Origin: Pigmentiphaga humi
GTDB taxonomy: Bacteria; Pseudomonadota; Gammaproteobacteria; Burkholderiales; Burkholderiaceae_B
Direction: 5' to 3'
NCBI RefSeq assembly: GCF_900606115.1
Contig: NZ_UWPJ01000029.1
Location: 62,001 to 126,000 of the forward strand
Length of the DNA stretch: 64,000 nt
Below are positions 42,448-50,065 of this stretch, in pieces. The position numbers and the translations under genes are program-made. Each line of letters starts with the position of its first letter. Within the stretch, counting starts at the first letter, position 1. The notes beneath the pieces were generated by a model. The model was not told the DNA's origin and searched no databases. It saw only the letters and a list, made by a program, of their open reading frames with translations.

Positions 42448-43416
42448 TTATTCCACCGTTATCCTGGCATCCTTGACCAGTTTGCCGAAGCGTTTGTAGT
42501 CGTTGTCGAGCCGGTCGGTCATGTCCGCCGGAGAGCCTGGCAGCGGCACGTAGCCCATGCCGGTGAGCTTTTCGCCGATCTTGGGCGTGCGCAGGATCTT
42601 GTTGATTTCCTGATTGATGCGCGCCACCGCCTGGGGCGGCGTGCCGGCGGGAGCGGAGAAGCCTATCCATACGGCGATGTCGAATCCCGGAACGCCGGCT
42701 TCGTTTACCGTGGGCACGTCGGGCAGCGCCGCGAAGCGCTTGGCGGTAGAGACCGCCAGCATCTTCAAGGTGCCCGCCTCGACGTGCTGCCGCACCGGCG
42801 CGAGCGAGCTGAAGGTCGCGTCGACCCGTCCGGCCACGACATCCGACACGGCGGCTACCTGGCCTTTGTAGGGCACGTGCAGCATGGGCGCCGCGGCCAT
42901 GATCTTGAACAGCTCGGCCGCCAGGTGTCCGGAGGAGCCGTTGCCGGACGATGCGATCGTTAGCGAGCCGGGTTGTTTCTGCGCGTGCGCGATCAGTTCG
43001 CGCACGTTGGACACGCCCAGGTCTTTCCTGACGACCAGGAAGAGCGGCACGTCGGCGACCAGCGCGACGTGGGCGAAGGCCGTGGCCGGATCGTAGGGCA
43101 CGGTCTGCAGGTGGGGCAGGATGGTGAACGGGGGATCGGAGCCGCCGATCAGCGTGTAGCCGTCCGGCGCCGCGGTCGCGCCGGCGCGCGTGCCGATGAC
43201 GCCGGCCGCGCCGCCGCGGTTTTCCACCACGACGGGCTGGCCGAGCGCCGTGGCCAGTTCTTCGCTGACGATGCGGATGGTCGTGTCGGCCGCCGCGCCG
43301 GGCGCGAACGGGACGATGGTGCGGATGGGGTGGTCGGGCTTCCAGGCGGTCTGGGCCGAGGCTGGCGCCACGGCCAGCACGGCCAGTGTTTGCAATGCGC
43401 AGAGCAAGTGTTTCAT
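42448..43416 (-). CDS. Bug/TctC-family periplasmic solute receptor
   Basis: 322 residues: signal peptide (to about 21, APASAQTAW), then DHPIRTIVPFAPGAAADTTIR, ENRGGAAGVIGTRAGATAAPDGYTLI and HVPYKGQVAAVSDV. It is the last gene of the CitE / enoyl-CoA hydratase / CoA-transferase operon, which suggests its ligand is an acid that is then CoA-activated. Confidence 0.92.
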   Translation of the reverse strand: MKHLLCALQTLAVLAVAPASAQTAWKPDHPIRTIVPFAPGAAADTTIRIVSEELATALGQPVVVENRGGAAGVIGTRAGATAAPDGYTLIGGSDPPFTILPHLQTVPYDPATAFAHVALVADVPLFLVVRKDLGVSNVRELIAHAQKQPGSLTIASSGNGSSGHLAAELFKIMAAAPMLHVPYKGQVAAVSDVVAGRVDATFSSLAPVRQHVEAGTLKMLAVSTAKRFAALPDVPTVNEAGVPGFDIAVWIGFSAPAGTPPQAVARINQEINKILRTPKIGEKLTGMGYVPLPGSPADMTDRLDNDYKRFGKLVKDARITVE

Positions 43417-43462
43417 GAGTCGTCTCCTATGCCTCGTGGGGCTGTTGTTGTGGCGTACCTGG

Positions 43463-44587
43463 TCAAGGACCGATCAGGCTGTTGTCTTGTCCCAGTCCGG
43501 GTGCTTCGTCGAAGCTTCCCGGCCGCAGGCCGTCTATGGTGAACGGCAGTCCGACGCGGTGGCGGCCGGTCTTGGCGGATGTGCCGATGACGGCATTGGT
43601 CTTGACCTGCTCCGATGCGATGGCTTCCGGAATGGTGTTGTAGCTGGAGCAGGGTACGCCCGCCGCCTGGAGCCTGCGCATCCAGTAGGCGCGCGGCTGC
43701 CCGCGCAGGATGTCCGATATGCGCAGCGCCAATTCCTGCTTGTGGCGCATGCGCGAGGCATTGCTCGCGTATGCGGGGTCGCTTGCCCATTCGGCGTGGC
43801 CCAGCACGTCGGCCAGGCGGGCGAATTGGGCGTCGTTTCCCGCGGCAATGACCAGCAGCCCGTCCTGGGCGGCGAAGGCGTCGTAGGGAACGAGCAGGGG
43901 ATGGCCGTTGGCGCGCCGCTCGGGAATGCGGCCTTCGTTCAGATAGCCGCTGACGTCCATCGAGATCCAGGCCAGCGCGGTATCCAGCAGCGACAGATCG
44001 ACGATCGCGCCGCGGCCGGTCTGTTCGCGCTTGCGTATCGCGGCCAGGGCGGAGATGACGATCCACATGCCCGATCCCATGTCCACGATGGAAGGGCCGG
44101 TCCTCAGCGGCGGGCCGTCGGGCGTGCCGTTGACGCTGGCCAGGCCGCTGTAGGCCTGTGCCAGGGGTTCGAAGCCGGGCAGGGCCGCCAATGGGCCGCT
44201 CCGGCCGAACGCAGACAGGTCGCAATAGACCAGCCGCGGATAGCGCGCGGTGAGGGCGGGGCCGTCTATGCCATGCTGCGCCACGATGCCCGGACGCAGA
44301 TTGCTGATGACGATATCGGCGGTGCCCACCAGCGCGAGCAGTCGTTCGCGTCCCGCCTCGGACTTGAAATCCAGGGCCACGGAGCGTTTGCCCCGGTTCA
44401 GGTCCCGGAACAGCAGCGCATCGCCGCCGTCGTAGGGCTGGCCCATGCGCCGCGCCGCATCGCCGTGACGGGGCTCTTCGATTTTGATGACTTCCGCGCC
44501 CAGGTCGGACAGGATCATGCCGCCGTAGGGTGCCGAGAGAAATTGTCCCAGCTCGATTACACGCAGGCCTCGCAGCCAATCCGCCAT
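43463..44587 (-). CDS. CaiB/BaiF family CoA-transferase
   Basis: 374 residues from the ATG at 44587, 4 bases after the hydratase stop. Class III CoA-transferase signatures are present: LRVIELGQFLSAPYGGMILSDLGAEVIKIEEP, RGKRSVALD, and the catalytic aspartate region SIVDMGSGM. These enzymes move CoA between carboxylic acids. In this operon it should activate the imported acid for the hydratase. Confidence 0.92.
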   Translation of the reverse strand: MADWLRGLRVIELGQFLSAPYGGMILSDLGAEVIKIEEPRHGDAARRMGQPYDGGDALLFRDLNRGKRSVALDFKSEAGRERLLALVGTADIVISNLRPGIVAQHGIDGPALTARYPRLVYCDLSAFGRSGPLAALPGFEPLAQAYSGLASVNGTPDGPPLRTGPSIVDMGSGMWIVISALAAIRKREQTGRGAIVDLSLLDTALAWISMDVSGYLNEGRIPERRANGHPLLVPYDAFAAQDGLLVIAAGNDAQFARLADVLGHAEWASDPAYASNASRMRHKQELALRISDILRGQPRAYWMRRLQAAGVPCSSYNTIPEAIASEQVKTNAVIGTSAKTGRHRVGLPFTIDGLRPGSFDEAPGLGQDNSLIGP

Positions 44588-44591
44588 GCGT

Positions 44592-45371
44592 TCATGCTCC
44601 CTTGAAGACCGCATCGCGCTTCTCGGCGAAGGCCGCGCGGCCTTCTCTGGCGTCATCGGTCGCCAGCAGGTGCCGGATCATGACTTGCTCCATGCGCAGT
44701 CCGGTCGCCATGTCGACGTCCTGGCTCCTGACGGCGAGTTCCTTGGTGGCCTGTACCGCCAGCGGCCCGTTGCGAATGATGCGATGCGCGTATTCCCGCG
44801 CCTTGTCCATCAACTGTTCCCTGGGCACGACCGCATTGACCAGACCCCATTTATGCGCGTCCCGGGCCGAGATCGGATCGCCGGTCAGCAGCATTTCCAT
44901 GGCGATCGCGTAAGGCAGCTGGCGCAGCGGACGCTGGGTGCCCCCATTGGCCGCCAGCAGCCCGCGTTTGACCTCGGTGATGCCGAAGGTGGCGGTATCG
45001 ACCGCGACGCGGATGTCGGTCGCGAACAGCAGCGTGATGCCGCCGGCGAAGCAGTTGCCGTTGACGGCGGCGATGACGGGTTTCCAGACTTCCAGCCCAC
45101 GATTCAGGAGCTGGTCTTTCTGGGTCAGGAACATGTCGCCCATTCCGTCGAACACGGATTCCATGTTCTTCAGGTCCGCGCCGGCGGAGAAGGTTTTCTC
45201 GCCGGCGCCGGTAATGATCGCCACGCGTATCCGCGGGTCGTCCCGCACGTGCGCCCAGGCTCGCGATAGCGCCGCGTAGTGCTCGCCGTCCATCGCGTTG
45301 TGCTTTTCCGGGCGGTTGATGGTGATGGTGCAGATTCCATCCGTGGTTTCGACGTCGACGGACATGGTCAC
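44592..45371 (-). CDS. Enoyl-CoA hydratase/isomerase family protein
   Basis: 259 residues of crotonase fold: INRPEKHNAMD, the oxyanion loop FSAGADLKNM, then AAVNGNCFAGG and the GITEVKRGLLAANGGTQRLPR-like segment (here AANGGTQRPLRQLPYAIAM). The glutamate in ITEVKRG is in the usual catalytic place. It overlaps the CitE-like gene by ATGA. In the operon it would hydrate the unsaturated acyl-CoA. Confidence 0.9.
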   Translation of the reverse strand: MTMSVDVETTDGICTITINRPEKHNAMDGEHYAALSRAWAHVRDDPRIRVAIITGAGEKTFSAGADLKNMESVFDGMGDMFLTQKDQLLNRGLEVWKPVIAAVNGNCFAGGITLLFATDIRVAVDTATFGITEVKRGLLAANGGTQRPLRQLPYAIAMEMLLTGDPISARDAHKWGLVNAVVPREQLMDKAREYAHRIIRNGPLAVQATKELAVRSQDVDMATGLRMEQVMIRHLLATDDAREGRAAFAEKRDAVFKGA

Positions 45372-46261
45372 CCCTTGTGCGCGTAAAGATTGGCTCGATC
45401 GAGCAGGGTGCGGGCCTGCCGAAGATGAGGCATGTCCAGCATCTTTCCGTCCAGGCCCACCACGCCTCGCGCGCCGTCCGCGAAGCTGTCCACGACGCGC
45501 CGGGCGTCGGCGATTTCTTCGGGAGTGGGCGAGAACAGCTCATTGATGAGGGCGATCTGGTCCGGGTGGATGGCAAGCTTTCCCGTGAAGCCGGCCTGCC
45601 GGGCCAGCACGCATTCCTCGCGCAATACGGCGGCATCCCGATATTCGCCGCAGATCGTGTCGATCGGGCTGACGCCGCAGGAGCCGGCCGCGAGCAGGCA
45701 GACGCCGCGGGCATGGGCATACAGGGTTTCGAACGCGCCGTCGGGGCCGCGGTTGGTGCTGGCGCCCAGGGCCGCCATCAGGTCGATCGGCCCCCAGGAA
45801 AAGCCGACCAGCCTGGGCGCGGCATCGACGAATGTGTGGGCCTGCAGTATCGACTGCGGGGTTTCCGTGAGGGTGGGCAAGACCTGGATCCTGCCTGCTT
45901 CCAGACCTGCCTGGACCTCCAGGGCGCTCAAGTAGTGATCGAGCGCCAGCAAGTCGCCGCCGGAACGCACTTTCGGTACGAGGATGCCGTCCGGGGCGCC
46001 CGCCACGACGGCGGCGAGATCCGCCAGGGAGGCCGGATCCTGGACAGGCTTGCAGCGTATCCATATTTCCTGCGCGCGGCCGCCGGGCCTGTGCTCGTCC
46101 AGGTAGGCCCGCGCATTGGCGCGGGCGGCCTGCGCATTGGATGCGCTGACCGAATCTTCCAGATCGAGGATGAGCGCGTCGGCCGGCACCGAGCCCGCCT
46201 TGGCGAGTTTGCGCGCGCTGTCGCCTGGTACGAACAGGAAGGATCGAGCCGGTGTCTTCAT
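45368..46261 (-). CDS. HpcH/HpaI-family (CitE-like) CoA-ester lyase
   Basis: 297 residues from the ATG at 46261, which has AGAGGA upstream; the longer TTG start at 46273 lacks this. Family pattern: RSFLFVPGDSARKLAKA, DALILDLEDSVS, LVPKVRSGGDL, GFSWGPIDLMAALGA and GKLAIHPDQI. CitE-like proteins cleave citryl-, malyl- or 3-methylmalyl-CoA type esters. With hydratase and CoA-transferase downstream, this could break a hydroxyacyl-CoA into acetyl-CoA and a keto acid or glyoxylate. Confidence 0.9.
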   Translation of the reverse strand: MKTPARSFLFVPGDSARKLAKAGSVPADALILDLEDSVSASNAQAARANARAYLDEHRPGGRAQEIWIRCKPVQDPASLADLAAVVAGAPDGILVPKVRSGGDLLALDHYLSALEVQAGLEAGRIQVLPTLTETPQSILQAHTFVDAAPRLVGFSWGPIDLMAALGASTNRGPDGAFETLYAHARGVCLLAAGSCGVSPIDTICGEYRDAAVLREECVLARQAGFTGKLAIHPDQIALINELFSPTPEEIADARRVVDSFADGARGVVGLDGKMLDMPHLRQARTLLDRANLYAHKG

Positions 46262-46375
46262 CAGTCCTCTCAAATGTTCAGGCCGGTCCAGCTCTCAGAA
46301 TTGGTCATGGATGGCCGGTGCGACCGGGGTAGGGCATGGCTGCTGTTTCCCCTTGGTCGATGGGGGTATGCTAGT

Positions 46376-46404
46376 CATCCATCCAGAAGTTGGGCTTATG
46401 GATG
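46376..46404. promoter_or_regulatory. Inverted repeat for the divergent LysR
   Basis: CATCCAT at 46376-46382 and ATGGATG at 46398-46404 are exact reverse complements separated by 15 bases, in the gap between the LysR gene and the CitE-like operon. The site ends 15 bases before the LysR ATG, fitting autorepression plus activation of the divergent operon. Confidence 0.6.
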
Positions 46405-46419
46405 TGATACGGAGACCTT

Positions 46420-47430
46420 ATGGCATTCACGCTGGTGCAGCTGCAGCACTTCAGCGCGGTCGTGCGCTATGGCTCTTTCTCCGCCGCGGCACGGGCGCTC
46501 GGCGTGGCGCAGCCGGCAATCAGCCAATCCGTGGCCGCGCTGGAAGAAGACCTGGGCGTGCGCCTGTTCGACCGCAATTCCAGAAAATGCACGCCGACCG
46601 CCGCCGGCCTGGTGTTCGTGAATGAAGCGGCGCAGATCATCTCCAGCGTGTCCGAGAGCCGCGAGAAACTGCGCCAGTTCCAGACGGGAAAGTCGGGCAA
46701 AGTGGTAGTGGGCCTGACGCCCGGCATCAGCAATCTCGTCGGCGAACATCTGCTGCGCCACATGCATGAGACTGCGCCGGGGCTGGACGTCATCATCGTC
46801 GAGGCATTCATGACGCGGCTGCAGGAATTCCTGCTGGAAGAGCGCATCGACTGCGCCGTCTCGTATGGCCTGGATACGGACAGCCCAGCCACGCGTACGT
46901 GGCAACTGGGCTATGAGCCCTTCTGCCTGGTGGGCAAGCCCGCGCTCTTCGAGCAATTGGCCGGCGGCGAGACCGTCGGCATCGAAGAGATCGCCCGCCT
47001 GCCCCTGTTCCTGGCCACGCTGTCGTACGAGGAGGGCGTCGGCCGCCTGTTGATCGACACCGCCCGCAAGCGGGGGGTCGAGCTGGACGTGCGTCACCAG
47101 GTGCAATCGCTTTCGCTGATCAGGCGCCTGCTATTGCACAAAGGCCTGGCGACCGTCACGCCGATTGGCGCGATCATCGACGAACTCTGCGACGGGCGCC
47201 TGGAAAGCCGGCCGCTGGCGGACGGGGCGTTCGTGTATCCGGTCCAGTTCGCCATCGCCGCGCATCGCAATTTCGGCATCATCGAAAAAGGGGTGATGAA
47301 CGGCATTGCCGCGGTGACGAAGGTCCTGCTGCATGATTCGGGGATCTGGCGGCGCCAGCCGGGAAGCGGCGCCCGCCCGGACGTGCGGCGATACCTGGAC
47401 CACGCGATGCGGGCGCCCCAAGGTGGATAG
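46420..47430 (+). CDS. LysR-family transcriptional regulator
   Basis: 336 residues, with the HTH LVQLQHFSAVVRYGSFSAAARALGVAQPAISQSVAALEEDLGVRLFDRN and a normal ligand domain (GKVVVGLTPGISNLVGEHLLRHMHE). The C-terminus carries a tail of about 20 extra residues (GSGARPDVRRYLDHAMRAPQGG). It is divergent from the CitE/enoyl-CoA hydratase/CoA-transferase/Bug operon and probably controls it. Confidence 0.9.
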   Translation: MAFTLVQLQHFSAVVRYGSFSAAARALGVAQPAISQSVAALEEDLGVRLFDRNSRKCTPTAAGLVFVNEAAQIISSVSESREKLRQFQTGKSGKVVVGLTPGISNLVGEHLLRHMHETAPGLDVIIVEAFMTRLQEFLLEERIDCAVSYGLDTDSPATRTWQLGYEPFCLVGKPALFEQLAGGETVGIEEIARLPLFLATLSYEEGVGRLLIDTARKRGVELDVRHQVQSLSLIRRLLLHKGLATVTPIGAIIDELCDGRLESRPLADGAFVYPVQFAIAAHRNFGIIEKGVMNGIAAVTKVLLHDSGIWRRQPGSGARPDVRRYLDHAMRAPQGG

Positions 47431-47526
47431 GTTCCACTGCGGCGACGCGATTCCGCCCGCGCGCCCAGGCCGGGTACATTGCTTGCTCATCAGTTCCGCA
47501 TTGGCATCCGCTGAACTGCTCTGACG

Positions 47527-47772
47527 ATGGACTATATCGATTTGCTGGAATGGCCGGCGATGGCGGCGTCGCTGGCGGCGGCCTGGCTTGTCGCTTCCCG
47601 CCACAAAGGACGGCGCAATACCGGTTTCTGGGTGTTCCTGTCGAGCAATGTCCTGTGGGTGGCATGGGGCGTCCACGACCAGGCATGGGCGCTGGTGGCT
47701 CTACAGGTAGGTTTGGCGCTTTTGAATATTCGCGGCGTCTGGAAGACCGATCACGATGCCGAGCCTGGCTGA
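47527..47772 (+). CDS. Small two- or three-helix membrane protein
   Basis: 81 residues. Hydrophobic stretches are AAASLAAAWLVAS, GFWVFLSSNVLWVAWGV and ALVALQVGLALLNIRGVW. The pattern FW.F..SN.LW..WG....A......... resembles small transporter-like or half-SWEET-like proteins, but I cannot assign it. It lies 42 bases before the PncC-type gene in the same direction. Confidence 0.6.
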   Translation: MDYIDLLEWPAMAASLAAAWLVASRHKGRRNTGFWVFLSSNVLWVAWGVHDQAWALVALQVGLALLNIRGVWKTDHDAEPG

Positions 47773-47814
47773 CGATCCTGCCCGTTCCGGCAAGGCGCCG
47801 AAGGGGAAGCTGAC

Positions 47815-48315
47815 ATGCAAGCGACGGCAGAAGATGTCTTGGCATTCTTGAAGGACAAGGGCCTGGTGCTGTCCACGGCGGAGTCGTGCACGTCCGGCCT
47901 GATCGCGTCGGCGCTGGCCGACGTTTCGGGGGCGGGAGCGTGTCTGGACCGGGCGTTCGTCACTTACAGCGTCGAGGCGAAGATCGAGATGCTGGGCGTG
48001 TGCCGCGACACCATCGAGCGCTGCAATCTCACCAGCGAGGCGGTGGCGAGGGAAATGGCCCTGGGTGCGCTGGCGGCGTCCCGGGCCGACGTGACGGTGG
48101 CCAACACCGGCGTGGTCGATTCGACCGACGACGAGATCCCCGCGGGCACCCAGTGCCTGGCCTGGGCGTTCAGGCAGGCAGGCGACCAGCCTGCGATATT
48201 CAGCGAAACCGTGCGTTTCGACGGTGACCGGCGCGCCTTGCGGGAGCAATGCGTGCGGTATGCGCTGACGCAGCTGCCGGTGTACTACCGGCGCATGGCC
48301 GGCGGTACGGACTGA
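47815..48315 (+). CDS. CinA C-terminal/PncC-type nicotinamide-nucleotide amidase family
   Basis: 166 residues of the CinA C-terminal domain alone: VLSTAESCTSGLIASALADVSGAG, the nucleophile Ser in AESCT, YSVEAKIEMLGV and VTVANTGV. PncC deamidates NMN to NaMN in pyridine-nucleotide recycling. The fit to GPDG-type motifs is poor in the third block, so the activity is likely but not certain. Confidence 0.85.
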   Translation: MQATAEDVLAFLKDKGLVLSTAESCTSGLIASALADVSGAGACLDRAFVTYSVEAKIEMLGVCRDTIERCNLTSEAVAREMALGALAASRADVTVANTGVVDSTDDEIPAGTQCLAWAFRQAGDQPAIFSETVRFDGDRRALREQCVRYALTQLPVYYRRMAGGTD

Positions 48316-48381
48316 GCGGCTGCCCAAGACGCATGCCCGGCGGAATGCAGGAATGGCTGGCAAGGATCGCGCGGCGCGTTA

Positions 48382-48405
48382 GAATGAATGGGAATCGTTG
48401 TTATT
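48382..48405 (+). promoter_or_regulatory. Possible Fur box upstream of the ECF sigma gene
   Basis: GAATGAATGGGAATCGTTGTT reads as a degenerate run of NAT(A/T)AT-like units typical of Fur sites, about 65 bases upstream of the sigma factor start. A Fur site would make the whole iron-uptake cluster iron-repressed. Confidence 0.4.
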
Positions 48406-48468
48406 AGCGTTACGCATGGGCGGGCCGCGGCTCGCCCATGCGGCGTAGACCATCGCCGAGGCGCCGTC

Positions 48469-48981
48469 ATGCCGGGAACCGGCTACCCTTCCCAGGAATT
48501 CTCCGACTTCTATAGCGACCATCACGGCTGGCTGCTGGCCTGGCTGCGCAAGAAACTGGGCTGCCCCCATTCCGCGGCGGACGTGGCGCAGGATACCTTT
48601 ACGCGCATCATCGCCTCGAGCAACCGGATCGCCCCGCGCCAGCCGCGCGCCTACCTGACCACGGTGGCTTCGCACATCCTGGTGGACCAGGCCCGGCGCC
48701 GCAAGATGGAGCAGGCCTACCTGGACACGCTGCAGCTGGCCGCGGCGCAACAGGAGGGCTATCCCTCGCCGGAGCGGGCGCTGGTGGCGCTGCAGGCCTT
48801 GCAGCGCATCGGCGACGCCTTGCACGGCCTCGGGGAAAAGCCCAGCCGGGCCTTCATTCTGCATTACCTGGGCGGCGAGACCTTGGACGCGGTGGGGCGC
48901 GAACTGGGAGTGTCCACCGCGATGGCGCACAAATACGTGGTGCGCGCGCTGGTGCATTGCCATCGCTGCCTGGAGGCGTGA
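48469..48981 (+). CDS. ECF sigma factor, FecI type
   Basis: 170 residues from the ATG at 48469. Region 2 (FYSDHHGWLLAWLRKKLGCPHSAADVAQDTFTRII) and region 4 (LHYLGGETLDAVGRELGVSTAMAHKYVVRAL) follow the FecI pattern. Its gene precedes an anti-sigma/FecR gene and a TonB receptor with a signalling domain, so it should transcribe that receptor when the ferric ligand binds. Genes overlap or nearly so. Confidence 0.92.
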   Translation: MPGTGYPSQEFSDFYSDHHGWLLAWLRKKLGCPHSAADVAQDTFTRIIASSNRIAPRQPRAYLTTVASHILVDQARRRKMEQAYLDTLQLAAAQQEGYPSPERALVALQALQRIGDALHGLGEKPSRAFILHYLGGETLDAVGRELGVSTAMAHKYVVRALVHCHRCLEA

Positions 48982-48983
48982 GC

Positions 48984-50012
48984 GTGAGCCGTTCCGCCAT
49001 CGCCGAGGAAATCGTCGAACAGGCCGCCGAGTGGCAGGTGCTGCTGTCCTCGCATGCGGGCACGGTCGGCGAGCGCCAGGCGCTGCAAGCCCGCTACGAG
49101 GCCTGGAAACACGCCAGGCCGGAGCATGCGCAGGCCGCCGGCCGCCTGGAGCGCCTGATCGGCGACGTGCGCGCGGCCACCTGTACGCCCGTGCTGGCCG
49201 ACGCCGGCCAGCAGGCGCTCGCGGCAGGCCGGCGCGTCGTGCGCAGGCATGGCAAGGCCAGGCGCATGGCTGGGGCGGCGCTGCTCGCATTGGCTGTCGC
49301 CGTACCCGCTGCCTGGCTGCCGCTGCAGCACTATTCGCTGGGAATGCTGCTGGCGGATTTCCATACGCAGCCCGGCGCGTGGCGCACGGTGCGCCTGGCC
49401 GACGGAACGAGCCTGACGCTGGGCAGCGCCAGCGCCGCCAATTACCGCTACGACGCCGGCCGGCGCGAACTGGAACTCGTCCAGGGGCAGCTGATGGTGG
49501 ACGTGGCCAAGGACGCGAGCAGGCCGTTCACGGTGGTGACGCCCGAGGCGCGCATCACGGCGCTGGGAACGCGCTTTGCGGTCACCCGCCATGAAGGCAT
49601 GACGGAATTGTTCATGCTGGAGTCCGAGGTGCGGGTGCAGGCCGCCGGTACGCCCGCCGTCCCGGGCCTGGTGGTGCGCGGCGGGCAGCGCGTGCGCATC
49701 TGGGCGGACCGCGTCGGGGCCGTGCAGCCGCTGGACGTCGTGGCCGCGGGCAACTACTGGCACGACCGCAGGCTGGTCGTCGATGACATGCCGTTGCCTC
49801 AGGTGCTGGACCTGCTGGCGCGCGAACGGCCCGGGCTGGTGAGCTTCGACCGCCAGGCGCTGGCGCGTTACTCCGTGTCGGGCGTGCTGGACTTGGGCGA
49901 CCCGGAGCGCGCCATGCAACTGCTGGCCACGAGCTTCCCGATCCGGGTGCGCAGCTTCGGGCCGTGGCTGATCCGCATCGATCCAATGCAGGAAAATCCG
50001 CCGCCCGGTTGA
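48984..50012 (+). CDS. FecR-family transmembrane sensor/anti-sigma protein
   Basis: 342 residues from the GTG at 48984; GGAGG at 48972-48976 is 7 bases away, while the GTG at 48978 is too close. A cytoplasmic anti-sigma part (about 1-90) is followed by a membrane helix (MAGAALLALAVAVPAAWLPL), then the FecR domain (DFHTQPGAWRTVRLADGTSLTLGSASAANYRYD) and a periplasmic STN-like C-terminus. It relays the receptor signal to the sigma factor. Gene order FecI-FecR-receptor is standard. Confidence 0.92.
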   Translation: MSRSAIAEEIVEQAAEWQVLLSSHAGTVGERQALQARYEAWKHARPEHAQAAGRLERLIGDVRAATCTPVLADAGQQALAAGRRVVRRHGKARRMAGAALLALAVAVPAAWLPLQHYSLGMLLADFHTQPGAWRTVRLADGTSLTLGSASAANYRYDAGRRELELVQGQLMVDVAKDASRPFTVVTPEARITALGTRFAVTRHEGMTELFMLESEVRVQAAGTPAVPGLVVRGGQRVRIWADRVGAVQPLDVVAAGNYWHDRRLVVDDMPLPQVLDLLARERPGLVSFDRQALARYSVSGVLDLGDPERAMQLLATSFPIRVRSFGPWLIRIDPMQENPPPG

Positions 50013-50065
50013 AATCGGCGCGCGCTCTTCGTCATAGAAAGGAAACCACTGGCGAAGGGCCCACC

